From: Parvibaculum sp039680535
GTDB taxonomy: Bacteria; Pseudomonadota; Alphaproteobacteria; Parvibaculales; Parvibaculaceae
NCBI RefSeq assembly: GCF_039680535.1
Contig: NZ_JBDKSS010000013.1
Location: forward strand, 310,001 to 374,000
Direction of reading: 5' to 3'
Length of the DNA stretch: 64,000 nt
Positions 25,870-35,007 of this stretch are shown here, piece by piece. The first letter of the stretch is position 1, and each line of letters starts with the position of its first letter. The notes under the pieces are model-generated. The model had not been told where the DNA came from and did no database searches. It saw nothing but the letters and a program-made list of their open reading frames with translations. A program made the translations under genes and the position numbers.

Positions 25870-26673
25870 TCAGCGCTTGCCCGCGAATGGATGCGTGCTC
25901 GAGAGGCCGCCATCGACGGCAAAGGCCTGTCCATTCACATAGGAAGCCTCGTCGCTGGCAAGGAAGAGCGCCATGTTGGCGATTTCCTCCGGAACGCCAT
26001 TGCGCTTCAACGGATTGAGTTGGCCGATCTTGCCTTCCGTGCCGCGGGCGCGCGCATTGTCGAAGATCGGCTTCGTCATGCCGGTTTCGATGAGGCCGGG
26101 GCAGATCGCATTGACGCGCACGCCCGTGCCGTAGAGTTCGTTCGCCGATGTCTGGACCAGGCTGATGACGCCCGCCTTGCTGGCGCTATAGGGAAGGCCG
26201 CCTGCGTTGGCGCGAAGCCCGGCTACCGAGGCCGTGCAGAGGATGGAGCCGTGACTCTGCTTCGCCATGATGGGCGAGGCGTGCTTGATGGCGAGGAAGG
26301 GGCCGATCAGATTGATCCGCAGGATTTCGAGCCAGTATTCCGGCGTCTGCTCACCCAGAGGGACGAGGCCGCCGCTGATGCCGGCATTGGCGTATACGAC
26401 ATCGAGGCCGCCATGCCTCTCGACGCTGAGATTGATGAAGGTCTTGACCGACTCCTCGTCGCCCACATCGGCGGCGACGGAGAGGACCGTGCCGCCATTG
26501 GCCCGGATCATCGCCGCCGTCTCGTCCACCGCTTCCTCCACGCGGTCAACGGCGACGACGCTCGCGCCTTCCAGCGCGAAGAGCACGGCGCTGGCGCGTC
26601 CGATGCCGCTGCCCGCACCCGTCACCACGGCGCGCTTTCCTGCAAGTCGTCCCTTGCCCGTTCCGGCCATCAT
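25870..26673 (-). CDS. Short-chain dehydrogenase/reductase
   Basis: 267 residues. AGGAG lies close to two adjacent ATGs; either 26673 or 26670 is the start. Classical SDR: TGAGSGIGRA cofactor loop, NAG motif (YANAGISGG), catalytic serine in CTASVAG and YSASK, and C-terminal YVNGQAFAVDGG. An acidic residue after the second strand (VAVDR) favours NAD over NADP. Substrate not predictable from sequence. Divergent from the LldD-like gene, about 120 bases apart, so the pair may share a control region. Confidence 0.9.
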   Translation of the reverse strand: MMAGTGKGRLAGKRAVVTGAGSGIGRASAVLFALEGASVVAVDRVEEAVDETAAMIRANGGTVLSVAADVGDEESVKTFINLSVERHGGLDVVYANAGISGGLVPLGEQTPEYWLEILRINLIGPFLAIKHASPIMAKQSHGSILCTASVAGLRANAGGLPYSASKAGVISLVQTSANELYGTGVRVNAICPGLIETGMTKPIFDNARARGTEGKIGQLNPLKRNGVPEEIANMALFLASDEASYVNGQAFAVDGGLSSTHPFAGKR

Positions 26674-26795
26674 TGTCTCCTGAGATACGAGTTTCGATGG
26701 CTGGACTTTAGAAAATTCCACCTTGTGGCGATAGGGCGGATCGTTTTCCGGGCAGTTGCGCTAGACTGGACCAAAGTCTTGTGAGGGGGGAACCG

Positions 26796-27953
26796 ATGAC
26801 ACGACCGGCATCCGTATCAGATTGGCGTCTGCTGGCGCAAAGGCGCCTGCCGCGCATGATGTTCGACTACATCGACGGGGGCGCCTATGCGGAGGCGACG
26901 CTCCGGCGCAATGTTGCGGCCATGGAGGAAATCGCGCTGCGCCAGCGCGTGCTGACCGATGTGTCGAAGCTCAAGCTTTCGACCGAACTCTTCGGGCAGA
27001 AGCTTGCCATGCCGGTCATTCTCGGCCCGGTCGGGATGGCCGGTCTCTACGCACATCGCGGCGAGACGCAAGTGGCGCGCGCCGCAGAGGCTGCGGGCCT
27101 TCCCTTCTGCCTTTCGACGGTCAGCATCTGCTCGCTGGAAGAAGTGCGCAAGGCGGTGTCGAAGCCCTTCTGGTTCCAGCTCTACATGATCCGGGATCGC
27201 GGCTTCATGGCGGAGCTTCTCGATCGCGCAAAGGAGGTCGGCTCGCCGGTCCTCGTCTTCACCGTCGATCTGCCGGTGACAGGGGCGCGGTATCGCGATG
27301 TGCGCTCGGGACTGTCGGGAGAGCTCACGCTGGCCGACAAGCTCCGGCGCGGCTTCAACGTGCTCTCGCATCCGCGCTGGATGCGCGAGGTTTTCCTCGG
27401 CGGGCGGCCGCATACATTCGGCAACATCGCCCATGCCATGCCCAATGCGAAGGGAACCAATGATTTCGCCCAATGGATCGGCAAGAACTTCGATCCGACC
27501 GTGACATGGCGCGATTTCGAATGGGTGCGCGAGCGCTGGAGCGGTCCCATCGTCATCAAGGGCATTCTCGATGCGGAGGATGCGCGGATGGCGGCAGAGG
27601 TGGGCGCGGATGGCATTGTGGTCTCCAATCATGGCGGCCGGCAGCTCGACGGCGTGCCGGCGTCGATCGATGCCTTGCCGCCCATCGTCGAGGCGGTGGG
27701 CTCGCGTCTCGAGATCGTGATGGATGGCGGTGTGCGCTCGGGTCTCGACGTGCTGAAGGCGCTGGCGCTGGGCGCGAAGAGCGTCGCCATCGGACGCGCC
27801 TGGGCCTATTCGTTGGCCGGTGGCGGCGAGGCGGGCGTGAGCGCCATGCTGAAGACGCTCAAGGCGGAACTCGAAGTCGCGATGGCGCTGACGGGCTGCA
27901 CCGATGTCGAGGCGGCCGGGCGTTCCCTCCTCGTCGGCCATGCGGGCACGTGA
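26796..27953 (+). CDS. lldD: FMN-dependent alpha-hydroxy-acid dehydrogenase (LldD-like)
   Basis: 385 residues from ATG 26796, after GAGGGGGG. TIM-barrel flavoenzyme that oxidises L-lactate or a related 2-hydroxy acid and passes electrons to the respiratory chain. Conserved FMN and catalytic residues are visible: FDYIDGGAYAE near the start, the active-site VVSNHGGRQLDG with the base histidine, and MDGGVRSGLDVLKALALGA for phosphate binding. No lactate permease or LldR regulator lies nearby, so the substrate may differ from lactate. The gene symbol reflects the family. Confidence 0.88.
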   Translation: MTRPASVSDWRLLAQRRLPRMMFDYIDGGAYAEATLRRNVAAMEEIALRQRVLTDVSKLKLSTELFGQKLAMPVILGPVGMAGLYAHRGETQVARAAEAAGLPFCLSTVSICSLEEVRKAVSKPFWFQLYMIRDRGFMAELLDRAKEVGSPVLVFTVDLPVTGARYRDVRSGLSGELTLADKLRRGFNVLSHPRWMREVFLGGRPHTFGNIAHAMPNAKGTNDFAQWIGKNFDPTVTWRDFEWVRERWSGPIVIKGILDAEDARMAAEVGADGIVVSNHGGRQLDGVPASIDALPPIVEAVGSRLEIVMDGGVRSGLDVLKALALGAKSVAIGRAWAYSLAGGGEAGVSAMLKTLKAELEVAMALTGCTDVEAAGRSLLVGHAGT

Positions 27954-27961
27954 GCAACAAA

Positions 27962-27990
27962 AAGCCCGGCTCAATGGCCGGGCTTCTTCG
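27962..27990. terminator. Bidirectional terminator
   Basis: AAGCCCGGC / GCCGGGCTT, 9-bp stem with a six-base loop, between facing genes. Read on the minus strand it is followed by TTTTTG; on the plus strand by CTTCGTT. It can serve both the LldD-like and GPP34 genes. Confidence 0.8.
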
Positions 27991-28007
27991 TTGGCATGCA
28001 GCCGCTT

Positions 28008-28661
28008 TTACATCGGCCAGGTGTAGGAGGCGTAGGCAACGGCCTCCTGGAAGATGTTGATGTAGCGCGTCACGTTCTGGCCGATGAGGTCCATCTTGGC
28101 CAGCGTGGCGATGCGCTCCTGCGCGCGATGAAGCTCCGAGGCCGGAACGATCTGGCGGATGATGCCGCAGGTATCGGCGAGCGACAGGAGGCAGACGTCG
28201 CGCGGATCGGGCAGCTCGTCGCGCAGCAGGATTTCCAGCAGGCGAATCTTCACCTCGCGGATTTCCTTGCCGTCCACCACCGGATAGCGCCGCGCCTTGA
28301 GGAACCAGAGGATGCGGCCTTCTTCCTTGGCGAGGATATTCTTGTTGCAGAGGCTTTCCAGCGCCAGCTCGCGGACCTGCGTGCCATAGAAGACCAGCTG
28401 GTCGATGAGCTTCGCGGCGCTGAGGTCGAAGTCGGGTGCGGCAACCTGGCTGAGCACGAGATCGACGCAAGGCTCGCCGGTGGGCGTCCGGTCGACGATC
28501 CAGATCCGGTCGAGGTCGCTGTCGATGCGATTCTCGAGGGCAAGCTCCATGATCGCGGCGCCGATGAAGCCGGCGCTCACCGCCTCATGGGGAATATCCA
28601 CGAAGCCGCCTTCTTCGTCCTTGACCGTCAGTAGCAGGAATTCCTCAGGTACTGTCAGCAT
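28008..28661 (-). CDS. GPP34/GOLPH3-family protein
   Basis: 217 residues, all-helical. The opening EFLLLTVKDEEGGF, then a GAAIMELALENRI helix and a DRIW...VD strand, match the GPP34 family (PF05719), known in eukaryotes as GOLPH3/Vps74, which binds PI4P on Golgi membranes and retains glycosyltransferases. Bacterial members exist, mainly in actinobacteria, with unclear roles. Here it is a single-gene unit with its own terminator, in the same window as a large glycosyltransferase locus. No membrane segment or signal peptide. The family call is from motif recognition; the function is not known. Confidence 0.75.
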   Translation of the reverse strand: MLTVPEEFLLLTVKDEEGGFVDIPHEAVSAGFIGAAIMELALENRIDSDLDRIWIVDRTPTGEPCVDLVLSQVAAPDFDLSAAKLIDQLVFYGTQVRELALESLCNKNILAKEEGRILWFLKARRYPVVDGKEIREVKIRLLEILLRDELPDPRDVCLLSLADTCGIIRQIVPASELHRAQERIATLAKMDLIGQNVTRYINIFQEAVAYASYTWPM

Positions 28662-28886
28662 TTATCCCGCTCCCCATGTTTGCCCAAGAGCCGGATATTA
28701 CGAGGCCCCCTGAGGGTGTCAACGCGGAAGTCCCGGCGAAATGGGGGGCGAAAAAGCGGCAGGCTCGCTTCGTCAATGTGATGACGTTGTCGCATAAAGG
28801 CGCATACTTGAAGCCGTGAGGCGCCGCTTGACGGCAGAAGGCAGGATGTTAAGAGACATCCGGTCCGGCGCCGCAAGGGGCTGACG

Positions 28887-29357
28887 GTGGCCCGGACATC
28901 TTTTGGTGGAGCGAACCTCTTGTCCGACAAGATCGAAATGACGCTCCGCAAGGATATCTCGGAGGTCGGGCGCGTGCTCGATGCCATCGAGGCCTTCGGC
29001 GAGGCGCATGACCTTCCGCCCAAGGCGATTTTCAGGCTCAATCTGGCGCTCGACGAACTCATCACGAATGTTGTGTCCTATGCGTTTGAAGGCCATTCTG
29101 TGGACAACTCCGGGTGCCGTATCCAGTTGGCCGTGGAGTTGAAGGGTGGCGTCGTCGAGGCCGAGCTGGTCGATAACGGCAAGCCCTTCAACCCGGTGGA
29201 GGCCAAATTGCCTGAACTCGGCGAAGGGCTGGAGGAGCGACGGATCGGAGGCCTGGGGATCAAGCTCGTCAGGACTCACATGGACCGGCTCGACTATCGC
29301 CGCGAGGGCGGGTTCAACCGCCTGAAGATGCAGATGAATGTGAATGCGGCCGGCTGA
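28887..29357 (+). CDS. RsbW-like anti-sigma factor serine kinase
   Basis: 156 residues from GTG 28887 with AAGGGG seven bases upstream. HATPase_c_2 domain with N-box LALDELITNVVSYAF and G1/G2-like VDNGKPFNP and RRIGGLGIKLV. Such kinases bind a sigma factor and phosphorylate STAS antagonists to set the switch. Two STAS proteins follow directly. No sigma-factor gene or PP2C-type phosphatase is next to it, so its target lies elsewhere or is not a sigma factor. Confidence 0.88.
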   Translation: MARTSFGGANLLSDKIEMTLRKDISEVGRVLDAIEAFGEAHDLPPKAIFRLNLALDELITNVVSYAFEGHSVDNSGCRIQLAVELKGGVVEAELVDNGKPFNPVEAKLPELGEGLEERRIGGLGIKLVRTHMDRLDYRREGGFNRLKMQMNVNAAG

Positions 29358-29378
29358 CGGCCAGACTGGGATGAAGCA

Positions 29379-29720
29379 ATGATCGAAATGACCCATGATA
29401 TCCGGGGCGATGTCCTGGTCCTGCGCCCTGCAAAGCGGATCGACAGCAGCACAGCCAAATCCTTTGAAGAGCAGGCCAATGCGCTGGTCGATGCGGGCCC
29501 GAAGAATGTCATCATCGACTTCTCTGCGGTCGAGTACATCAGTTCGGCAGGCCTGCGCGTCGTGCTCACGACTGCCAAGCGCGCCAAGTCGGCGGGGGGC
29601 GTGCTGACCCTGAGCGGTGTCAGCAGCAATGTGAAGGAAGTCTTCGACGTCAGCGGCTTCGCCACGATCTTCGGCATGCACGACACGGTCGAGCAGGCGG
29701 CTGCTGCGCTGAAGGGCTGA
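29379..29720 (+). CDS. STAS-domain anti-sigma factor antagonist
   Basis: 113 residues, one STAS domain. The phosphorylatable serine lies in EYISSAGLRVV, followed by the conserved Gly-Leu. When unphosphorylated it would bind the RsbW-like kinase and release its partner. Starts 22 bases after the kinase gene, so the two are co-transcribed. Confidence 0.9.
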   Translation: MIEMTHDIRGDVLVLRPAKRIDSSTAKSFEEQANALVDAGPKNVIIDFSAVEYISSAGLRVVLTTAKRAKSAGGVLTLSGVSSNVKEVFDVSGFATIFGMHDTVEQAAAALKG

Positions 29721-29806
29721 CGCAACCGGCGGCAGACCGATGTCACGATTCCGTTACACTGCGCTCATAACTTGCGGCGCATGAAACAGCCTCACCGGGT
29801 ATTCAA

Positions 29807-30139
29807 ATGACCGACAGCGCAGCATTCCACAGCATCAAGCTTTCCGGCCGCCTCGATACGAGCCGGGTCGGCGAACTCGAGACGCGCTTTTATGCAGAAG
29901 TGGGCGCGATCAAGAAGGCGGGCGACGTGGCCTTGCTGGATCTTTCGGCCGTCGAGTTTCTCTCCTCGCTGGGCATCCGGTTGCTGGTTACGGCGGGCAA
30001 GACGCTCACGCAGCGTCACGTGAAACTCGGAGTCATCGCACCCGGCTCAGAGGATGTGCTCCACGCTCTGGAAACGAGCGGCCTTACGCAGATCTTCCGC
30101 TTTTTCGACAGCGAGGACGCCGCGCGCGCCGCTCTCTGA
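29807..30139 (+). CDS. Second STAS-domain protein
   Basis: 110 residues with one STAS domain. Its switch loop is EFLSSLGIRLL, so a serine is present but the alanine-glycine of the first copy becomes leucine-glycine. It is clearly diverged from the first STAS protein and may sense a different input or bind the kinase permanently. 86 bases separate it from the first STAS gene. Confidence 0.88.
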   Translation: MTDSAAFHSIKLSGRLDTSRVGELETRFYAEVGAIKKAGDVALLDLSAVEFLSSLGIRLLVTAGKTLTQRHVKLGVIAPGSEDVLHALETSGLTQIFRFFDSEDAARAAL

Positions 30140-30168
30140 TCTCAGCCTCTTTCGCAAAAGGCGAGTCC

Positions 30169-30444
30169 ATGTCCGATGTCGTAACCGACAACCCTGCCCG
30201 CAACCGCTTCGAGCTGACGGTCGAGGGCATCACAGCCCATATCGACTATGAGCGGACGCCGGGACGGATCGTCATGGTCCACACGATCGTGCCCGACGCG
30301 TTGGGCGGCAAGGGCGTCGGCTCGCGTCTCGTCAAAGGGGCGCTGGACATGGTCCGCGCCGAAGGGCTGAAGCTGGTGCCGAAGTGCCCCTTCGTTGCGG
30401 CCTATATCGAGAAGCATCCCGAGTATCGCGATCTCGTCGGCTGA
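30169..30444 (+). CDS. Small GNAT-family N-acetyltransferase (YjdJ/NATD1-like)
   Basis: 91 residues, minimal GNAT fold. HIDYERTPGRIVMVHTIVPD is the substrate-side sheet and GGKGVGSRLVKGALD the acetyl-CoA pyrophosphate loop; PKCPFVAAYIEKHPEY closes the fold. This COG2388-type family acetylates unknown targets. It lies 29 bases after the second STAS gene in the same direction, probably the last gene of that operon. Confidence 0.9.
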   Translation: MSDVVTDNPARNRFELTVEGITAHIDYERTPGRIVMVHTIVPDALGGKGVGSRLVKGALDMVRAEGLKLVPKCPFVAAYIEKHPEYRDLVG

Positions 30445-30446
30445 GG

Positions 30447-30872
30447 TCATTTGAGCGGAAGGCTCGTATCCGCGCTCATCGCCTTCAACACGCTTTCCAG
30501 ATAGCGCCCCATGCGGGTGAAACCATCATCCGTCAACTCGACGAAGACGCGCCGCCCGTCGGTCTCATCCTTGACGCGGACCGCGAGGCCGCTGCCCACG
30601 AGATCGCCGATGCGACGGAGCGCGGTGGTTGCCGGAACATTGGCGGCGATGCAGAGGCTCGAAACCGAGATGCGCTTGCCCGCGAGCCGGGCATGGGTGA
30701 GGTCGAGCAGCATGTCCCAAGCAGGGTCGGCGAAAAGGCCGGTTGGGAAGAACTTCATCCGGGCATTGTAGAGGTCGAGCAGCATGCGCGCCCGGCCGCG
30801 CGTGAGAGGGCCTTCCTGCGGGACAGGGCGGGTAGCCCAGGTCTGACGATCAGTGAATGCCTGCATGGACAT
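30447..30872 (-). CDS. MarR-like winged-helix transcriptional regulator
   Basis: 141 residues from the ATG at 30870-30872, with GGAG eight bases upstream; a longer frame has an odd basic/cysteine start and is rejected. The helix-turn-helix is in ISVSSLCIAANVPATTALRRI and the wing in VRVKDETDGRRVFVEL. Its start faces the promoter region of the monooxygenase gene, which it might control, or itself. Ligand unknown. Confidence 0.78.
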   Translation of the reverse strand: MSMQAFTDRQTWATRPVPQEGPLTRGRARMLLDLYNARMKFFPTGLFADPAWDMLLDLTHARLAGKRISVSSLCIAANVPATTALRRIGDLVGSGLAVRVKDETDGRRVFVELTDDGFTRMGRYLESVLKAMSADTSLPLK

Positions 30873-31213
30873 GATACAATCTCCGGTTGAGCAACACCCG
30901 CGCCGATCTCGCGGTAGCAGTGGATTTCTGCGCGATTTGCGTTCGCGAATCGTCAATCGCTACAACCATAGTGACACATATAACCGTTAACACAACTATA
31001 ACGAGCTTAATAACTTCTGGATGCGCGCATTGCGTGTAATCGAGATTCGTTCGTTGTGGCGCGGCCCCTGTCATTGCCCGTTCACTCGCGCAGGGGCGCG
31101 CAGCATGACTGGACGACGAAATGCGTCACTTTGGGTTGGCATGCAGAGGTGATTGCGACTAAATCTCTAAACAGACAACGTGACATTTCAGATTTGGGGA
31201 GTTCGGCGGCGTC
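30873..31213. other. Regulatory region between MarR-like and monooxygenase genes
   Basis: About 340 bases between divergent genes, AT-rich for this DNA around 30955-31020 (for example ACACATATAACCGTTAACAC). No gene is supported. It should hold both promoters; I found no unambiguous -35/-10 pair or operator. Confidence 0.45.
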
Positions 31214-32707
31214 ATGGCGATTGAGCATTTCGACGTACTGATTGTGGGCGCCGGCATTTCCGGCATCGGCGCGGGCTATCACCTGCAGGCGAACTGCCCC
31301 TCCAAGACCTATGCGATCCTTGAAGGGCGGGACGCCATGGGCGGCACCTGGGATCTCTTCCGCTATCCGGGAATCCGGTCCGACTCCGACATGTTCACGC
31401 TGGGCTATTCCTTCCGCCCCTGGACCGAGGCGAAGTCGATCGCCGACGGCCCGTCGATCCTCAAATATCTTCGCGAGACGGCGAGGGATAACGGCATCGA
31501 CCGCAAGATCCGCTTCCGCCATTTCGTGAAGCGCGCGTCCTGGTCGACCGAGGATGCGCTGTGGACGGTCGAGGTGGAGCGGGGCGAGGAGAAGGAGCCC
31601 GTGCGCTTCACCTGCAATTTCCTCTTCATGTGCAGCGGCTACTACAATTATGCGGAAGGCTATACGCCGGACTTTCCGGGTGCGGAGCGCTTCAAGGGCC
31701 GCATCGTCCATCCGCAGAAATGGACAGACGACATCGATTATGCCGGCAAGCGCGTGATCGTGATCGGCAGCGGCGCGACGGCCGTGACGCTGGTGCCTGA
31801 GATGGCGAAGACGGCGGCGCATGTCACGATGCTGCAGCGCTCGCCCACCTATGTCGCTACAGTTCCGGCGGAAGACAAGCTCGCCAACGCGATGCGCCGT
31901 TATCTTCCAGCCAAGCTCGCCTATGGCCTCACGCGCTGGAAGAAGGTGCTTCTCAGCATGTATTTCTACAAGCTCTCGCGGCGGAAGCCCGAGGGCGTGA
32001 AGCAGTTCCTTCTGAAGCAGGTCCGCGAGCAGCTTGGCCCCGACTACGACGTGGCCAGGCATTTCACCCCCTCATACAACCCGTGGGATCAGCGTCTTTG
32101 CGCCGTGCCGAATGGCGATCTCTTCGACGCGATCAGGTCGAAGCGCGCCTCGGTGGTGACGGACCGCATCGAGACCTTCACGGAAAAGGGCATCAAGCTC
32201 GAATCCGGAACGGAACTCGAGGCCGATCTCATCGTGACGGCGACCGGCCTCAATCTTCAGGTGCTGAGCGATCTGCAGATTTCGGTGGATGGCGCGCCCG
32301 TCGATATGTCGAAGACGCTCTATTACAAGGGCATGATGTATAGCGACGTGCCGAACTTCGCTTCGGCCTTCGGTTACACCAATGCGTCCTGGACGCTGAA
32401 ATGCGACCTCACCTGCGAATATGTGTGCAGGCTCATCAATCACATGGACCGGACGGGGCTTCGTCAGTGTACGCCGCGCCGCAACGACCCGACCCTCGGC
32501 GAAGAGCCCTTCCTCGACTTCTCCTCGGGCTATGTGCAGCGAACGATCGACAAGTTCCCCAAGCAGGGATCGAAGGCGCCCTGGAAGCTCTATCAGAACT
32601 ACGCGCTGGACATTGTGAGCCTGAAATTCGGGCGCATTGAGGACGGCGCGATGGAGTTTTCGAACCCGCGCCCCGCGTCGGCCGAGCAAAAGCGGCTCGC
32701 CAGCTGA
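31214..32707 (+). CDS. Baeyer-Villiger flavin monooxygenase (EthA-like)
   Basis: 497 residues. N-terminal FAD site GAGISGIGAGYHL, NADPH site GSGATAVTL, and the Baeyer-Villiger fingerprint FKGRIVHPQKW between them. Inserts one oxygen atom beside a ketone to form an ester or lactone, or oxidises sulphur in thioamides as EthA does. The length and the sequence start resemble EthA more than cyclohexanone monooxygenase. No degradative genes flank it. GGGGAGTTCG precedes the ATG. Likely regulator: the divergent MarR-like gene or the downstream TetR gene. Confidence 0.9.
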   Translation: MAIEHFDVLIVGAGISGIGAGYHLQANCPSKTYAILEGRDAMGGTWDLFRYPGIRSDSDMFTLGYSFRPWTEAKSIADGPSILKYLRETARDNGIDRKIRFRHFVKRASWSTEDALWTVEVERGEEKEPVRFTCNFLFMCSGYYNYAEGYTPDFPGAERFKGRIVHPQKWTDDIDYAGKRVIVIGSGATAVTLVPEMAKTAAHVTMLQRSPTYVATVPAEDKLANAMRRYLPAKLAYGLTRWKKVLLSMYFYKLSRRKPEGVKQFLLKQVREQLGPDYDVARHFTPSYNPWDQRLCAVPNGDLFDAIRSKRASVVTDRIETFTEKGIKLESGTELEADLIVTATGLNLQVLSDLQISVDGAPVDMSKTLYYKGMMYSDVPNFASAFGYTNASWTLKCDLTCEYVCRLINHMDRTGLRQCTPRRNDPTLGEEPFLDFSSGYVQRTIDKFPKQGSKAPWKLYQNYALDIVSLKFGRIEDGAMEFSNPRPASAEQKRLAS

Positions 32708-32955
32708 TTTCGGGCGGACCAAAAAACGGCGCAAAACGGGGGAAAAATCCGGATTGGCGGCGCAGTTTGCGGTGCCCGGACTTTTCCCCTTGCTATTTCA
32801 CCGGCGGCCCCCACTTATGGGGTGTCATTTCGTTTTGGTTCGGCATGCTCTCTACGCTCAAGATCGAGCGCCGGGCTATCCCTTACTCTCAGTGAAAGTT
32901 GACACGCTTGCGCGATATTGCGAGGGCGGCACCTTTATTCATTCAAGGAGACACC

Positions 32956-33162
32956 ATGTCCAACAAGGGCGCGGTAAAGTGGTTCAACAGCCAGAAGGGC
33001 TTCGGCTTCATTCAGCCGGACAATGGCGGCAACGACGTTTTCGTTCACATCTCGGCCGTTGAACGCGCCGGTCTGTCGAACCTCAACGAAGGTCAGAAGC
33101 TCTCCTACGAGCTCGTGACGGAAAAGGGCAAGACCTCGGCCGCGAACCTCCAGCTCCTCTGA
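32956..33162 (+). CDS. Cold-shock (CspA-family) protein
   Basis: 68 residues. Single-stranded nucleic-acid-binding OB fold with both RNA-binding motifs: KGFGFIQPD and DVFVHISAV. AGGAG lies seven bases before the ATG. A leader of up to about 250 bases separates it from the previous gene, as is common for csp genes whose 5' leader controls translation. No cold-box consensus was found by eye. A strong terminator follows. Confidence 0.95.
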   Translation: MSNKGAVKWFNSQKGFGFIQPDNGGNDVFVHISAVERAGLSNLNEGQKLSYELVTEKGKTSAANLQLL

Positions 33163-33223
33163 GCTGAAGCGCGGGCGAGTGGCGAGCGCGAACGTCGCGC
33201 CTGCCCACTGCCTCGACATGAAG

Positions 33224-33257
33224 AACCCGGCCGGAGCGATCCGCGCCGGGTTTTTTT
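33224..33257 (+). terminator. Intrinsic terminator after the cold-shock gene
   Basis: AACCCGGC / GCCGGGTT stem around a 13-base loop, then seven T in a row. Confidence 0.88.
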
Positions 33258-33352
33258 GTCCGTGTACGTCTCCAATTTATGCGGCAAAAGGTCCGGCGGC
33301 ACGGGGACGGCCCGGAATTGTATGTGACAAGAAATGCTGTCAATATTCGGCC

Positions 33353-33985
33353 ATGTTGGATGAACCCGAAAGCAAGCCGAGCCGGCGCTATCGCGGCGAA
33401 AGCCAGGCGGAACGTCAGTCCGGCCGCCGGGAACGCCTTGTCGCGGCGGGGCTCAAGGTCTTTGCCAGCATCGGCTATCGCGCGGCAACCGTTCGCCAGA
33501 TTTGCGTCGAGGCGGGGCTGACGGAGCGCTATTTCTACGAATCCTTTGCCAGCAAGGACGACCTGTTCATCGCGGTCTATGCCCATTGCGTAGAGCGCGT
33601 CGGGGCGGCCCTGCTGGTTTCGCTGGAGGCGGCAGACGACACGCCGGAAGCGAAAGCCCGTGCCGTGCTCGGCGCCTATTTCGGCGAGATCGAGCGCGAT
33701 CCGCTTTTTGCACGTGTGCTGCTCATCGAGGTGCTGAGCCTTGGGCCGAACCTCGATTACGTCTATCGCGAAGCGATGGACCTTTTCTCGGTGCATCTCC
33801 AGAGCGATGCGGCGGAACTCTTTCCCCGCCTGAGCGAGGACAAGGGACGGACGGAGATCCTTGCGGCGGGTCTTGTCGGGGCCATCGTCCATGTCGCGAT
33901 GCGCTGGGTTCTGTCGAACTTCCGCCGCCCGCGCGAGGAAATCATTCTCGGCCTGCTCGACCTGTTGCTGGCCGCGAGCCGCTGA
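33353..33985 (+). CDS. TetR-family transcriptional regulator
   Basis: 210 residues from ATG 33353. N-terminal helix-turn-helix FASIGYRAATVRQICVEAGL followed by TERYFYESFASKDDLF, which is the family signature. The C-terminal ligand domain is all-helical. The ribosome site is weak. A basic Arg-rich leader (14-28) precedes the DNA-binding domain. Target genes unknown; the closest candidate with an enzyme role is the upstream monooxygenase. Confidence 0.9.
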   Translation: MLDEPESKPSRRYRGESQAERQSGRRERLVAAGLKVFASIGYRAATVRQICVEAGLTERYFYESFASKDDLFIAVYAHCVERVGAALLVSLEAADDTPEAKARAVLGAYFGEIERDPLFARVLLIEVLSLGPNLDYVYREAMDLFSVHLQSDAAELFPRLSEDKGRTEILAAGLVGAIVHVAMRWVLSNFRRPREEIILGLLDLLLAASR

Positions 33986-33988
33986 GCC

Positions 33989-34765
33989 CTATGTCGGCTG
34001 CCGTCCGGCGAGGAAGGAGCCGGAATAGTTGTAGACGCCGAAATGCGTCATGCGGCTCGACACATCGCACCAGATCTCCCCGCCACAGCCCTTGGTCCAG
34101 AGATAGCAGAAGCCGTAATCCTCGCTGAGATAGCGCTTCGTCTCTGGATGGATGATGACGTCGAAGAAGGACCAGAAATTCCCCTTGGAGAACTGGTTCT
34201 CATATCCGGTGATGTCGTTGGTGTACCGCTTGTCCGGAAAACGCTCGCGCATGATGTCGAAGACGCCGCGCTGGATCAGCATGAAGCCGGTCGCGATCTT
34301 GCTGACGCGGATGCAGCCGTTGACGATCTGATGCGGCTTGTCGACACCGGGGCTGGGCATGTCCTCGTCGAAGACGTTGATCGCGAATTCGACTGAATTT
34401 TCGCGCAGCACGTTCGGATCCTCGGTGGTCTTTGCAACCTTGAGAACCTTTTCCCAATTGACACCCTTCTTGGGGTAGGCGGCGCCGACGACGGGCTTGT
34501 TCAGGCTCAACAGACGGAACACCGTGTCGGGGTGAAAGCCGATGTCGGCATCGATGAAGAGGAGGTGCGAGTGGTCCTCCCGGCCGAGAAACTCCGCCAC
34601 CACGGAGTTGCGTCCGCGGCTGATCAGCGACTCCTTGTCCAGCGTCATCACGGAAATTTCGATTCCCCGCGCCTGGCAGGCAACCTGCAGGTTTCGCATC
34701 GAATGAAACCAGGCGGTCGTTACCTGCCCGCCATAGGCCGGCGTGCCAATGAAAATGCGCGTCAT
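33989..34765 (-). CDS. Family-A-fold glycosyltransferase-like protein
   Basis: 258 residues from ATG 34763-34765 (GAGGGGA seven bases upstream). It starts TRIFIGTPAYGGQV and has a likely metal-binding DXD in HLLFIDADIGF, so a GT-A nucleotide-sugar transferase is likely. SEDYGFCYLW and WCDVSSRMTHFG near the end are conserved in related proteins I recall from EPS and LPS loci. It is the first gene of the glycan locus. Donor and acceptor not predictable. Its stop lies 3 bases from the stop of the TetR gene, which converges on it. Confidence 0.75.
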   Translation of the reverse strand: MTRIFIGTPAYGGQVTTAWFHSMRNLQVACQARGIEISVMTLDKESLISRGRNSVVAEFLGREDHSHLLFIDADIGFHPDTVFRLLSLNKPVVGAAYPKKGVNWEKVLKVAKTTEDPNVLRENSVEFAINVFDEDMPSPGVDKPHQIVNGCIRVSKIATGFMLIQRGVFDIMRERFPDKRYTNDITGYENQFSKGNFWSFFDVIIHPETKRYLSEDYGFCYLWTKGCGGEIWCDVSSRMTHFGVYNYSGSFLAGRQPT

Positions 34766-35007
34766 CAAATCCCCTCGTCAGGCCCAATTCCCGTAGCGCG
34801 GTTGGCCGCCGCCAAGACGCGCATCGCCACTTTGAAAGGAACTCACACGGTCCGCAAGCATTCGATGGAACGGTCTGCGACGAATTCAATTCCATGCTGA
34901 ACGAGTCGGTTGGCCGGGCCTACTTGAAAGCGCGCATGGGGAGCAGCAAGCTGAGTGGCGATCTGGGCGGGCGCTCGACCGGGACCGATCGCTTCTGTGG
35001 AGGAGTC

